Shown here: positions 49,101-59,400 of the stretch, one piece after another
Layout of the letters: each line of letters begins with the position of its first letter
Position numbering within the stretch: position 1 is the first letter of the stretch
DNA from: Luidia sarsii
Taxonomy: Eukaryota; Echinodermata; Asteroidea; Paxillosida; Luidiidae
Reading direction: 5' to 3'
Assembly (NCBI GenBank): GCA_949987565.1
Contig: OX465103.1
Coordinates: 10,739,149 to 10,803,148, forward strand
DNA: 64,000 nucleotides
Notes under the pieces: generated by a model
What the model was told of the DNA's origin: nothing
Databases searched by the model: none
What the model saw: only the letters and a program-made list of their open reading frames with translations
Program-made: the position numbers and the translations under genes

Positions 49101-49352
49101 GGTCACAAACTCCCAACACTTGCTGTTTTATCAATGAATAAATGGCTTTTCAGCTTGTCTCCAATACTATCCCTTGATTCATAGTCTAGAGTTTATCCAC
49201 TCACCGAAATCTGCCCTGCAGACGAGTTCCTGAGGATGGTTCTGGCATCCGCATGAGTTGCCGCTGGCTTGGGCTGCCAGAAACAGCACGCACATAGCGG
49301 CGAGCATCATCGCTTGAAGATGACTTGAAGTGTAACGCATCATTGACTCCAT
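45907..49352 (-). CDS. TIMP: TIMP-like gene B, complete but divergent, 238 aa
   Basis: Coding exons are complement(join(45907..46134, 46869..46993, 47971..48186, 49205..49352)), phases 1/1/0. A long hydrophobic leader (residues 1-33, cleavage predicted after GNS) precedes CGCQNHPQELVC. That motif is 12 rather than 13 residues long, so one residue is missing between Cys3 and His, and residue 2 is Gly. In vertebrate TIMP-1 and TIMP-3, Gly at position 2 greatly weakens inhibition of matrix metalloproteinases. FKG is at 84-86 and a sequon at N79. Exon 3 has NCDCE (CxC) instead of the usual CxxC. Exon 4 has only five cysteines and lacks the small Cys132-137 loop. ATG at 49352 has a strong context (A at -3, G at +4), and a TATA-like GAATAAAAGG lies about 80 bp upstream. 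The reading frame is intact at every junction, which argues against a pseudogene. Target specificity is unknown. Confidence 0.88.
46256..46860. repeat. GAGACAG-type micro/minisatellite filling intron 3 of gene B
   Basis: About 600 bp of GA/GACA-rich plus-strand sequence. At 46570-46690 there is a regular 30-bp unit (ACAGGGAGAG, ACAGTGAGAG, ACAGAGATAG) repeated about four times. It ends about 9 bp from the donor of exon 3. Open frames on the minus strand are compositional. Confidence 0.93.
46869..46993 (-). CDS. TIMP: Gene B exon 3
   Basis: 125 nt. Acceptor is TTTCAG|GTTCT; donor is GAG|GTGAGC. Encodes DDCQW in place of CDW and ends NCDCE. Confidence 0.88.
47045..47245. repeat. Palindromic (foldback) repeat in intron 2 of gene B
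   Basis: Two left inner arms in tandem (CGATCCTAGCAGGACCTTTC twice) are followed by the inverse arm and its outer flank (GATTTGCATTTTGGTAATTT, CAGTAAGCAGTTTGCAACAT). Confidence 0.85.
47727..47956 (-). repeat. tRNA-derived SINE abutting gene B exon 2
   Basis: Reverse complement carries CAGCTGCATCTACTTTGTGT, GGAGATATACAGCAGTCAAT and TGCCCCCACTCCAGCAAAG. Its end is about 14 bp from the 5' splice site at 47970. Confidence 0.7.
47971..48186 (-). CDS. TIMP: Gene B exon 2
   Basis: 216 nt. Acceptor is ACGACAG|TACTG; donor is GACTG|GTGAGC. Encodes VLKGKILEA...FKG...CGYPELEVGEKYLMTG. A SINE remnant begins about 14 bp beyond the donor. Confidence 0.9.
48240..48355. repeat. Palindromic-family half-copy in intron 1 of gene B
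   Basis: Right arm only: TTTGAGAAAGGTCCTGCTAG, CAAAACGTCAGGCACTCTAA, then GTGAGCAGTTTGCAACAG. Confidence 0.8.
49205..49352 (-). CDS. TIMP: Gene B exon 1 (signal peptide and CGC N-terminus)
   Basis: 148 nt: 49 residues plus one base. Donor is TTCG|GTGAGT, phase 1. The frame used is the one ending in CRADF, matching exon 1 endings of its paralogs. Confidence 0.88.
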
Positions 49353-49430
49353 CTTTTGTCACTGGTATCTCGCTGGGTTGGTCTTGGTAGAGTCGTTGCC
49401 GTAGAATGAACCTCATTTCAATCACCTCCT

Positions 49431-49440
49431 CCTTTTATTC
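49431..49440 (-). promoter_or_regulatory. TATA-like box of gene B
   Basis: GAATAAAAGG on the minus strand about 80 bp upstream of the ATG, implying a short 5' UTR of about 50 nt. Confidence 0.45.
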
Positions 49441-52344
49441 CCATCGGATGAGGGCAACACCCACGTCCACCATTCGAGATCTTTCCCTTAGGATCCCACC
49501 ACTTCCTAGGCTGTTGTTTATGAGCCGTGAATATTTCCCCTCGGGCATCCTAGATATTTCAGGCCTCATTGGTTTATGCCCCAACCACAATTTCCCTCCA
49601 AATCAGATTGGGCCAATGAGAACAGCTTGGTTTGTTTCACTCTAGGCTCATGTTCCACGTACAGAATTACTTCCTGTATGTCCAGCGTTCTCCCATTCAA
49701 GGTTGTCATTCCTGAGATTCGTGGGGGGTTAGTTTTTGCCATACCTCCCTTACCCCCAGACAAGTCCCCCTATCCACATCTGCATTCTTTGCAGTAAACT
49801 TGGTCCCCCATCAAATTTTCTCCGACCACAAATACCATTCTTGTTTTTTGCCTGAAGGAAAATAAATCTCCGTGTTGCACAAAACTGGATGATTTTTAGC
49901 ATAATTGGGAATTTCGGACACCCACCCATCAGGTGGAAAGGAAATTCTTTCAGTTTCTTCTTTAAAAATGGCCTTCCAATTATGGCATTTGATTTAGGAA
50001 GGGGGACACTTCCTTAGGGCAAAGATGCTTCAAGGGTTACATGTAAATTGTTCTTCTTGTTCCTTGCTTTCTCATTTTTGGGGGCCCAAAATTCATGCAA
50101 ACTAGGTGCTGACATTTTCAAAGGAAGGAATCTGGCTTTTTGCCACACCATTGGGTTACTAGGTGGAAACCAGTCTACTATTTCCACACACAAATGTGCA
50201 CAAAATCCAAGGAGAAACACAAGAAATTCTGGATGGAAGCTTGGAGGGACTGAATTGACACGGAAGTCGTCAGAATCTATTAAGTAGACGCAGCCTTTGC
50301 CACGTGGTTACTCATGGTTACTCGTGGTCACTCATGGGGATCGACTGAGACCTGAGACCTGAGCCACAGATGTCTAGTGGGTGTGAAGGAGTTGGGGGAA
50401 CCGTTCAACCCTATACATGTACGACTACGTGCGTATTGCGAGTGCGTATCTGACGTCATTGGTAATTAATTTGGTGTAGAGTTAATTACGGGGTTATTTT
50501 TAGTCAGAAGGAGGAAGGCGTGGGTTGTTTTCCACCCACTTGAAAGTCTCTCCATACCTAATTGATATTCAATGATAGTGATACGGTCTGATTGCTTTAG
50601 AGTGCTAAAAAAGCAGAAGCTTCACGCAGCTCTGAGCAAATGAATCAGCAATTAATCATGAAAGAGACCAACAAAGTAACTAACAGCAATCCTTGCATTA
50701 TGCTAAACATTAGGTAAAACAAAGATGAGATAAGTATGATGCCATACAAACAAGCCATTTTTCAAAAACCGAACAATTGACCAAATGACGAACCAAATAT
50801 TATCCTAAACAGCTGACCATCCATCCAACAAACCAACCAACAATGCCATCATTTCAAGATAAATAATCAAACTTGAATCAATGAAGCAAACATACAATCA
50901 AACAAGTTCCACACCAAGGAAGAAGCAGCTAACAAGATATGTTTCCACTTTCCAACAAACTAAAATACCGGTATCCTCTCCTAAAAATAACAACCACTAA
51001 AATAGCAAAGAAATGCAGGCAAAACTCGGGACAGTGTCGTTGAAATCATGCACCTGTCAGTATACAAATATCCAGAGTGATCACTAAACAGAAAGTGAAA
51101 CTGCTGCAAATAGAATTGACCATCTACTTAATACCCGGTAGTATATCTGCATGGAGATCTTACCAGGGGAAATTCCACCCCAAAGATTGTTAACCACATG
51201 AATTTCTTCTCTAAACAGAAATGCTTCAATCTGCTATCAAGTAGTAGATCTGTTTATCTAAGAAATGTAATTCCCTGAAATCCAGTACAGATTTTTGGAT
51301 TTTAATTTTAATTTGGAAAATGCGGTTCTACATGGTTTTGAGAGTTTTTTTTCTTTGGTACACAGCTCAAAGTAGCAGACAGGTTGGTTTCGGAAAGTTA
51401 TCCCAAAATAGTCCTCTCTTCATTATAGGAAGGTTTTGGTGACACCATGAATAAGGTCTCTTAAAGAAGTGGTGTGGTTCTGAAAAGAACCTGAGTGGCA
51501 ACTCAACGTTTCTGCCAGTATGCTCTGGCCGTCATCAGGACTGCACTTCCTGTATTGATTCACCCACCATGCAAATCCTTAAGTCTTATTTATGGTCATC
51601 TCTTCCTCATAAGATTGTCTTCCCTGTCTTTGAAAAAAAATATTCAGCAATCTAAATGATCAATTAGGCCCTACTATTCAGCTGAAACATTATCAAAAAA
51701 CCTTTGTATCTCAAAGGTGTTGAGGACTTTTTTCTCTCCGGGCAGAAACATACGTTGTGTCAGGAGGAAAATGCCAGACCCTCAATTTCTATATTTTTTA
51801 GATTTGTATACAATTTGAAAATCACCATTTCAGCAGGAAGTCAGATGGGAACCCTGACCTTCCTCATCCTTAATTTAAAACCCACCTTTCTCTCATGACG
51901 TTTGTTTTGTATGTGAAAGCTGACGTGTTCAGGATCATTACGAGGAAAAAACACCTTGACCTCAGACAGTACCAGTCCATGTTTGCATTTTCATCAAATT
52001 TCTTTGCAACTTAGACAACATGGCTCAGTTTTTAGGTTGGCGAGAAAATTCTACTGGAAGTCTAAAAGGGCGAAATCATTGAAAAGTGCCTGGCAGTCTT
52101 AAACCAGCAATCGCTTTGGTTGTATCTTCTTGGTAAAATGTTATTTTCAATCTGTGCTCTACATAAATCTGCTCAACTATATTGAAATGTTTTCTGAAGA
52201 TTAATTGCTAAAACCAATTCTTGGCTTACAAAGTACAAAGTTTGCGCCAATAGATCTTTGCCGATCTTCCCTCACTCCTTCTCAGTTCCCAAACATTAAA
52301 CGCCCTTAATCCTCACCAGACCTGCTGGAACTTTCTTTTTCATT

Positions 52345-52515
52345 GCTAAATCAAAAGTTAGAGGACCTGATGTTTCGATCCTAGCAGGACCTTTCTAGAC
52401 GACACTTTGCCTTTGAGAAAGCTCCTGCTAGGATCGAAACGTCAGGCCCTTTAACTTTTTATTCATGTATTGCAGGTCATTTTAGTCAATGAGCAGTTTC
52501 CAATAGTTTGTTGTA
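52345..52515. repeat. Palindromic (foldback) repeat, symmetrical copy
   Basis: GTTTCGATCCTAGCAGGACC and its inverse GCTCCTGCTAGGATCGAAAC lie about 40 bp apart, with the outer arm AGTCAATGAGCAGTTTCCAA on the right. Confidence 0.85.
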
Positions 52516-53504
52516 TTTACTTCTTTTTCATTGTTGAATAACAAACAGCTTTTGACATTAAAGTGAAACAAAACTTACTTGCTGATCGAAAATGCAAATT
52601 TCAGAAAATCGGAAGGCCAGATATTGTTATCCCGACACTGCCTTTCTCAAAGGCAGAGAAGGGGTCTGGTGACAAAGACATCAGGCCTTCTGAAATTGTT
52701 TAGATTTTGAAATAGCTGCAGGGTGATTTGCATTTGCCGAGTCACCGGTTAGACCCAGTCTAGGAACGTACACCTGCAACGGGCCGAGAACATGGCGTCC
52801 TCTCCCCTCGGACTTGGCTCTTGGCCAATGAAGTAGGACAAGTCCCACTAATATTTACAGGTCGAGACAAAACTTGGAGACAGTCTCTACATTCCTACCA
52901 TTCTGTTGTGGGATTGCAAATGCTTCCAAAATACCTCCCGTACATTTACTTGCATTCCTTCAAGGTGATGCAAGAGAATGCATGACCAACATTTCACAAC
53001 AACAGAAGTCATATCTATGATGATCAGTGATAAAAAAAGAATGACTACGATATCTTAATGTTAATGATGTATTTGATAAACTGATTAGTTGATTTTATTA
53101 GCATTCATCCATAAATAATAGTTTGTAAACCATTTTGGTTGGAGTCAGAAAGACAGTTTTGTATGTATCTTCTTTGTCCATTTTCTGTGTTCTGTATCTG
53201 ATGAATTCTCTTCCTTCCTTTTTAAATGTCATTGCCATTCTTCCTGCTAGGATAGAATTTTCAGGAACCCTGATTTTTGTAGATTTGTATAATATTGGTC
53301 AATCAAGCCAATTAAAAGTATGCAATGTTTTGTGTAAGTTATAGATCTTAGGCCTATAGGTCAGCAGGACTTTTCCTGACAGGAAAAATAAATGATGAGA
53401 TCCTGCTAGGATTGAAAGGCCGGGCCATCTAACTAGTAATTTCTAGAAGCAGTGATATTGCTAGAAGCAATGGTAGAGGGCGCTTTTCAAGTTCTTGCGG
53501 ACAG

Positions 53505-54260
53505 GCCCCAATTTCATACAGCATGAGTGGCAATCTACTATGCATGAAACTCTTTCTCGTGTTTGAACAGGATTACAAACCACATTACGATGTGATGTCA
53601 GTTGCTTTGTATTCCACCCTTAGCATGACACAAAAGTAAAGTTTGGGTTGGCAAGCTGATCCTATGATTCATGACTTTTCGGACTTAGGGAAAATTTGGT
53701 GCCGAAGTGGATATATGAATTTGGGCCCTTTCTTGTGTCTCAGTTCCTTACCACAGTGAAATCACAGAAATCAAAATCCTCAAAGAATTCTATCCAAGGT
53801 GAGGATATTAGATCCAAAGGAGGAGTAAAATTGTGGAATGATGTTGAAAAGAAGAAAAGGCTAAACAAAATTCTTGTTAAGGCAGAATATAGATGTTCAG
53901 CCCAGATCCAATGACTATGGCCGTAACAGTGGCTTTGACTTTGAGGCAGATGAGACTGGATCCTCCTCCACTGGACCACAGAAACCTAAGAGCTACACCC
54001 ACAGACATAGCCATAGCCATAACCACAGGTGCCAATTTCATTGAGCCGCTTAATCGTAAAAATTTGTTTAGCACGAAAAGTCTTCCTTGTGTAAGCAGGA
54101 TTACAGACCAAAATTAATTGTTGAGTGAGGTCAGTTGCTTTGGACTTGTATTCCACCCTCCTTTTCTTTGTATTAAACAAAAGGTGATACTTTGAGTCGG
54201 CGAGCTGATCTTATGAACCATGATATTTTGTGCTTAAGCAGAGTTTGGTGCTGAAGCTAC
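53505..54260. repeat. Two diverged copies of an interspersed repeat
   Basis: Copy 1 at 53505-53700 and copy 2 at 54030-54260 share CCAATTTCAT, CAGGATTACA, GTCAGTTGCTTT, GTATTCCACCCT, GAGCTGATC-like and TTTGGTGC(C/T)GAAG blocks in the same order, separated by about 330 bp of other sequence. Confidence 0.6.
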
Positions 54261-55915
54261 TCTGTGACAGTGGGCCCTGGTCTAACCTTACAGCCTGTCT
54301 GAATTAATTGGCTGTAAAAACCATGGAGTCTAATGGAGTCACAAGCTAGTGGCTGAAATTTTCAGCCATAAGCATTGAATATATATACACAACCCTAGTC
54401 TTCCTACAATATTGCCTTAGTAAAAGGTTTGTTTTAGTGTTAATTGTTTATGAGCTTCAATCCTCCCCAAAAAATCATGGGAAGAAATAATTTGATGTGG
54501 AAGCAGTTTCCCTATATTTATTCGAAAAAAACATAGTAACCACTTTTTAAATCAGTTTTACACAGATTCTATCAAAACACATGAGACAAAACCTTGGTCT
54601 TTTAATCCTTTTATTAGCAATTTTGATTAAGCTTATTTGGTATTTTACAAAGAGGCTTCAGACAAAAACTCAAACTTGGTTTGGTAGGATCTCAGATACA
54701 TCCAAATGATACCCTATCACACCTTGGATATAACAAGGTACTTTTTTTATTGCAGAAAGAAATCCTGGTTTCTTGCAATTAAAATACTATATGGTTTTCT
54801 GTCCAAGTTTTTAAAAGTATTTCTTCAATCCAATGCCGTGTTCTACAAGTCACAATTGCACATAACAGAGTCACATATATACATGCATGCAAAATACTTT
54901 TACAAAGTTTTCCCTTTTTCCTTTTTACAAAAAAAAGAGAGATTTGTTTACAAAATGTACAAAAAGGTTCAGTTTTAGGGCTCAAAATCTTCTTTTATCG
55001 TTGGAATTTGGTGTAAATTCTATTGAATACAAATATTTGGTCTTAAATCACTAATTCATCGTCTTAAGACTACACACAAGAAAATCTTGATTTATCATCA
55101 ATTTCATAAGTTGGTCATATTTCAATTTGACAAAAGTACAACTGCACACATGCCTCATCCTTTTAAGATTTCTAAAAATTAAGAATTTAATTTTGTGATG
55201 CAGTTAACTCTGCCCAAACTCTCATTAAATTGAAATTCTCAAAAAACTTCAGGACCTGACATTTCTATCCTAACCTTTGAAAAATCCAGCTAGGAGCAAA
55301 TAATCAGGCCTTTGAATGTTGGTTTTGACTTACATTTTGGTCAGAAGTAGTTTGCAAGATTCTTGTATATTACTCTAAATTGAAATTCTAGAAAAAAATC
55401 CCATGTTTTACTTACCAGGAGAATAATGTTTAAATGTTTCCAAACATTTATCAAAATTCCTCACAAGAGTGTGCATTTTCGGAGTACTGTTTCCTATTGT
55501 TTCTTCAACAAACAAGAATTTTAAACATCTTATTTGAATCTGACTATTTAAATTTAGTTTTGTTTATATTCAAATCAATTTTGACCTCACTATTGTAATG
55601 TTTTATATTGTACTATGAAGTTTTTTTATATTTTATGTAATTCTAAGCTTTTTCACTTCTAAAGTTTATAACACACTTGGAACTATTTTCTCTTTCACAG
55701 GAATTTATTTGTTAATTGTCTATTTGCTAAAATACTTGGCTTTGGTCGTTTGGTCACTTTAAGTGGCAGTTAGTTCTTATTTTGCTCAAATACCTTTGGT
55801 AACTCCTTGACTATCGAATTGCTAACAACCTCAACACTTGGGTTTAATCCTTTTCCAACAAGCATCCTTCCTAAACGTAAACAAAAACTCTCAAAATCAT
55901 AATTGACTGGTTTTT

Positions 55916-55921
55916 TTTATT
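55916..55921 (-). promoter_or_regulatory. Possible polyadenylation signal of gene A
   Basis: AATAAA on the minus strand about 265 nt past the stop. It is next to a homopolymer run, so chance is possible. Confidence 0.3.
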
Positions 55922-56184
55922 ATGAGTTGAATATCTTGTCTTTGGGTACAGAATTTTCATGAACTAAAATCAGAGAGAGATCATTCTTCTAAAATGCAGG
56001 AGCAGCTTGGATCATACTCAACCTTTCCCCTTCTCAACTGTCATTTACAATTCGATGCCGGAAACATATCTTACAAAAGGGGAAACCCCCAAAAATCAAA
56101 AGAAATGCAGTATTTGGTTGACCATTCTGTACAATTATCTGACTCCTTTCTGGGATGGCGATACCGGTGGTGTAGGAGGTTCAC

Positions 56185-56400
56185 TCAAGGGATCCGGTTG
56201 TGCCGCATCTGGAGTCGCACTCGCATGCATTCCTTCATGGTTTGCGGCATGTACCACTTGCAGCCGTTGCCGTCCTTGATGCAGCGAGAGAAGTCCGCCT
56301 CGCAGTCCAGGTCGTTGCTGTTCAGCATGTGACCGGAAACGTTCCAGATGCAGGCGTTGGGTGTGGTCGCCTGGCAGTTGCCGTGGAAACAGGGAATGAT
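56185..56400 (-). CDS. TIMP: Gene A exon 4 (cysteine-rich C-terminus, stop)
   Basis: 216 nt: 71 residues and TGA. Acceptor is TTGCAG|ATCATT. Seven cysteines; it ends with a basic tail after the last cysteine. A possible AATAAA signal lies at 55916-55921. Confidence 0.92.
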   Translation of the reverse strand: MIPCFHGNCQATTPNACIWNVSGHMLNSNDLDCEADFSRCIKDGNGCKWYMPQTMKECMRVRLQMRHNRIP

Positions 56401-59400
56401 CTGCAAGAACAAAATCAGGAATGGGTTCAAAATTGCATGGATAGAGTTGGATGCCCAGTGGGTATAGCACCTTTCAGGAAGGAACAAGAATTTCAGTATT
56501 TTCTCCTCAAATTCCAGAATCTTACTGGCTGAACAAAAAACCCTGAGAAAGTGGAAATATTGATGCCTTTCTAGAGTTTGGATTTTATTCTTTGTTCAAT
56601 ACTTCAATTGCACAATGGCATCAACTGTAACCATCTTAGAAAGTTGTCTGAGCAGTCCAAACTTTTGAATCATCGTTTTCAGTGATGAGAAACATCTATG
56701 GCCATAAAAGCTGTAAGGCCCTATACAATATTGGTAAAAGTAAAAAGATTGCCACAGTTCATGTGTTAAATCATTCAACATTCCAAAAAAGAAATCCTGG
56801 GAAGGTTTTGGCTATAATGGTTATCTGAGAAAATAGAAAAAGGCCAAAAAACAGTTTTCACACCATTCTGTAGTGTAAGAAATAGTTTATTACCTACGAG
56901 TAATAACCTTTTTGTTGATATTTGAGTGAAGATTTCTCGAGAAGTACAACATCTCAGATTGTAAGATTTCAACATAAGGATTCTATCATGACCATCTACA
57001 AACTGTGTAAGTTAGAAGGAAATCTGTGTACATATATGTTTTCCAATCTTCCCAATGTTATATTGGGCCTTTAAGTATAGCACAAACAAAAATCTACATT
57101 TTTGTGAAGCTACAAGCATACTTTAAAGCATCCTACTATGAACCCGTTTCACATGCATCTTGTGTGGAGTTAAGTTAATTCTCTCCACGTATGATTGCCT
57201 GTGATAATGAAGAGCGCCCTCTTGTGACCTACCTGACAGGAGTCACAATACTGCTTATAGAGGTGGCGTATTCCTTGCCGTTGCTTGCGCGTCAGTTGGC
57301 TGTATTTCTGCACCCAGTCGCACATGTTGATTGTGTACATTCCCTTGATGTGTTGGCCTGGCCATTGGAAACAGAGATTAGATTCTTCATGAGCAACAGA
57401 AAAGATCTTCAATAAAGTTAATCCAAAAGGTTAGAGACTAATACATTTTGATAAAGCGTGAACTTTCTTCAAATCCAAAATAAAGACCTTACAGAGATGT
57501 ATATTAAAGTCAAAAGATAACATTTGGAATGTTTGCATGGCCAGTGGAAGTACTAAGTGGAGTACACACTGCCTCAAACGTTGAGTTACCAGCTCTTTTC
57601 AGAGCCACATGCTCCATCTCACAAGAGATGTACATGGTGTCACCGCAAACCTTCCACTTTGTAAGAGTTACCGGCTCTTTTCAGAGCCTCACTCCATCTC
57701 ACAAGAGATGACGTACATTGTTTCACCACAAACCTTCTACTTAAAAGAGTTGTTGTGCAGCATTTTTGTATTATTTTAAAATCGATTCCACTTTAAAAAA
57801 TTTATTCTTTTGAAATTATTCCTCAGTGGATTCTGTGAATCCGGTTAGAGCAAAACTAGCTTCAGCTTTTCCATAGCTGCAATGCTGCCTTCCTTCTTTG
57901 AATCTAATTTGATCTTGATTCACATATCAGGTTGTCTACCCTTTGAACATTTCTTTGCCCACAGCAAAGCCAGACGGCCATGTCTAAACTCAAAACCAGG
58001 GGTTTGTTTTGAGAGGAAATTGGATAATGAGCTCCTGAACAAATTGAGGAAATTCAAATTTATGAATTTATCTTTAAAGTGAGTGGAATTGTGGTTTGCA
58101 TAGTAGGGTATAATATGAAGATAGTCTAGATACCAATTCCAAATGTTTACATTCATTCTGTCTTTCATTTAATTTCATGCATATCACATCAGGCATCCTT
58201 TATTTGTAAATGTATCGTTCCAGATGAACGCATACCTCACACAAAGATGCGTAGGAATTTTTGGGCGAATGTCGTAGACTTATGTCTCGGATTTGTCTGT
58301 TGGTTCTGTTAACATTTATTTTCACTTCGCATCTGGGGATGAGTTGCTTTCTGCTTCAGACAGTCTGGAGCTCAGTTCCAGAGGTGGTTTCCTGAAGCAA
58401 GCCCCAATCTGCCCTCCAGGCTAGCTAAGATGGTCCCAAGATGCCCCTCTCACCTGTCAAGACGTAAACCTCGTTTTCCTGTAGAGGCATCCCACAGGTC
58501 TCTCCGAGGCGCGACACCATGATCTCGGCGTGCTTCTTCCTCCCCATCAGCTCCTCTCCCTTGAAGGTCTTCTCGATGCGCACCTTGTACATCCTCATGT
58601 TGGGGCTAGACGTGACGTTCTCAGCCTTCATCTTTGTCTCGTTGCTGTCTGGGACCACTTTCCGGTCTGGGAGGATTTTGGCTCTGATCACTGCAAGATA
58701 ACACCCACACAAAATGTCTTCAATTAACTCCTTTAGCGAAAAGTCAATGTATTTCTTGGAGTGTGGCCAGTTGTAAGGTATTGTAACCGTAAGGTATTGT
58801 AACTTGAAGGAAGCTCATTTTAGCATTCAGCGTCATAAAAAAAGAAGGAAATTCGTGGTTTGCTTAACATGCTCACAATTTGCCTCACCTGAAGAAAACA
58901 GCGTGAGATTAAAAAGTGGAAGGTACTTCTTTCCCTTGACAAATTGCCTGTGAATTTTCACATTTGAAGTGGCTTTTTCGTTGACCCAATGTTACACCCT
59001 CTTGACACGCTATGAAACTGTTTTTCTAATTTGTTTCAGGTGAATATCTAATCACATCATTTGGTCTGCATTACATGATGTTCAAGAGAGAAACGCTGTA
59101 ATTGGATCACGTTTGTGGCAACGTTCCAACTTGTTCCCTTTTTTGCAACCCGAAGCTTCGAGTTCCCCTCATCAATCTAGATGAGATACTGGGTAGTGCG
59201 GGTCCCTTATCCCGGGTACTTTTCTCCAGTGGCATAACTACCCACAGGATATTACCTTCAGATTGTTTGCTTGGCCTATCCTGCTCCGTAATTTACTGTT
59301 TGCCTTATCCACTTGGCCATCCAGCCTGTGCCTGCATGCCTACAGTCCTGGCATCCTAGGACAAGGCTATTACCCCTGAAACAAAAGCACTTAGGTCAGG

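Larger units (their letters stand above)
49353..56184. other. Intergenic region between genes A and B
   Basis: No gene recognised. Contents: the gene B promoter; palindromic-family copies at 52345-52515, 52600-52715, 53240-53420 and 55240-55375; a composite repeat at about 51440-51610 related to 34905-35020; and a repeat pair at 53505-53700 and 54030-54260. The frame at 53696-53914 has no convincing family. Confidence 0.5.

Noticed and set aside
53696..53914. Plus-strand Lys-rich frame resembling the tail of a retroelement polyprotein
   Set aside because: The resemblance is too weak and short, with no adjacent reverse transcriptase motifs.
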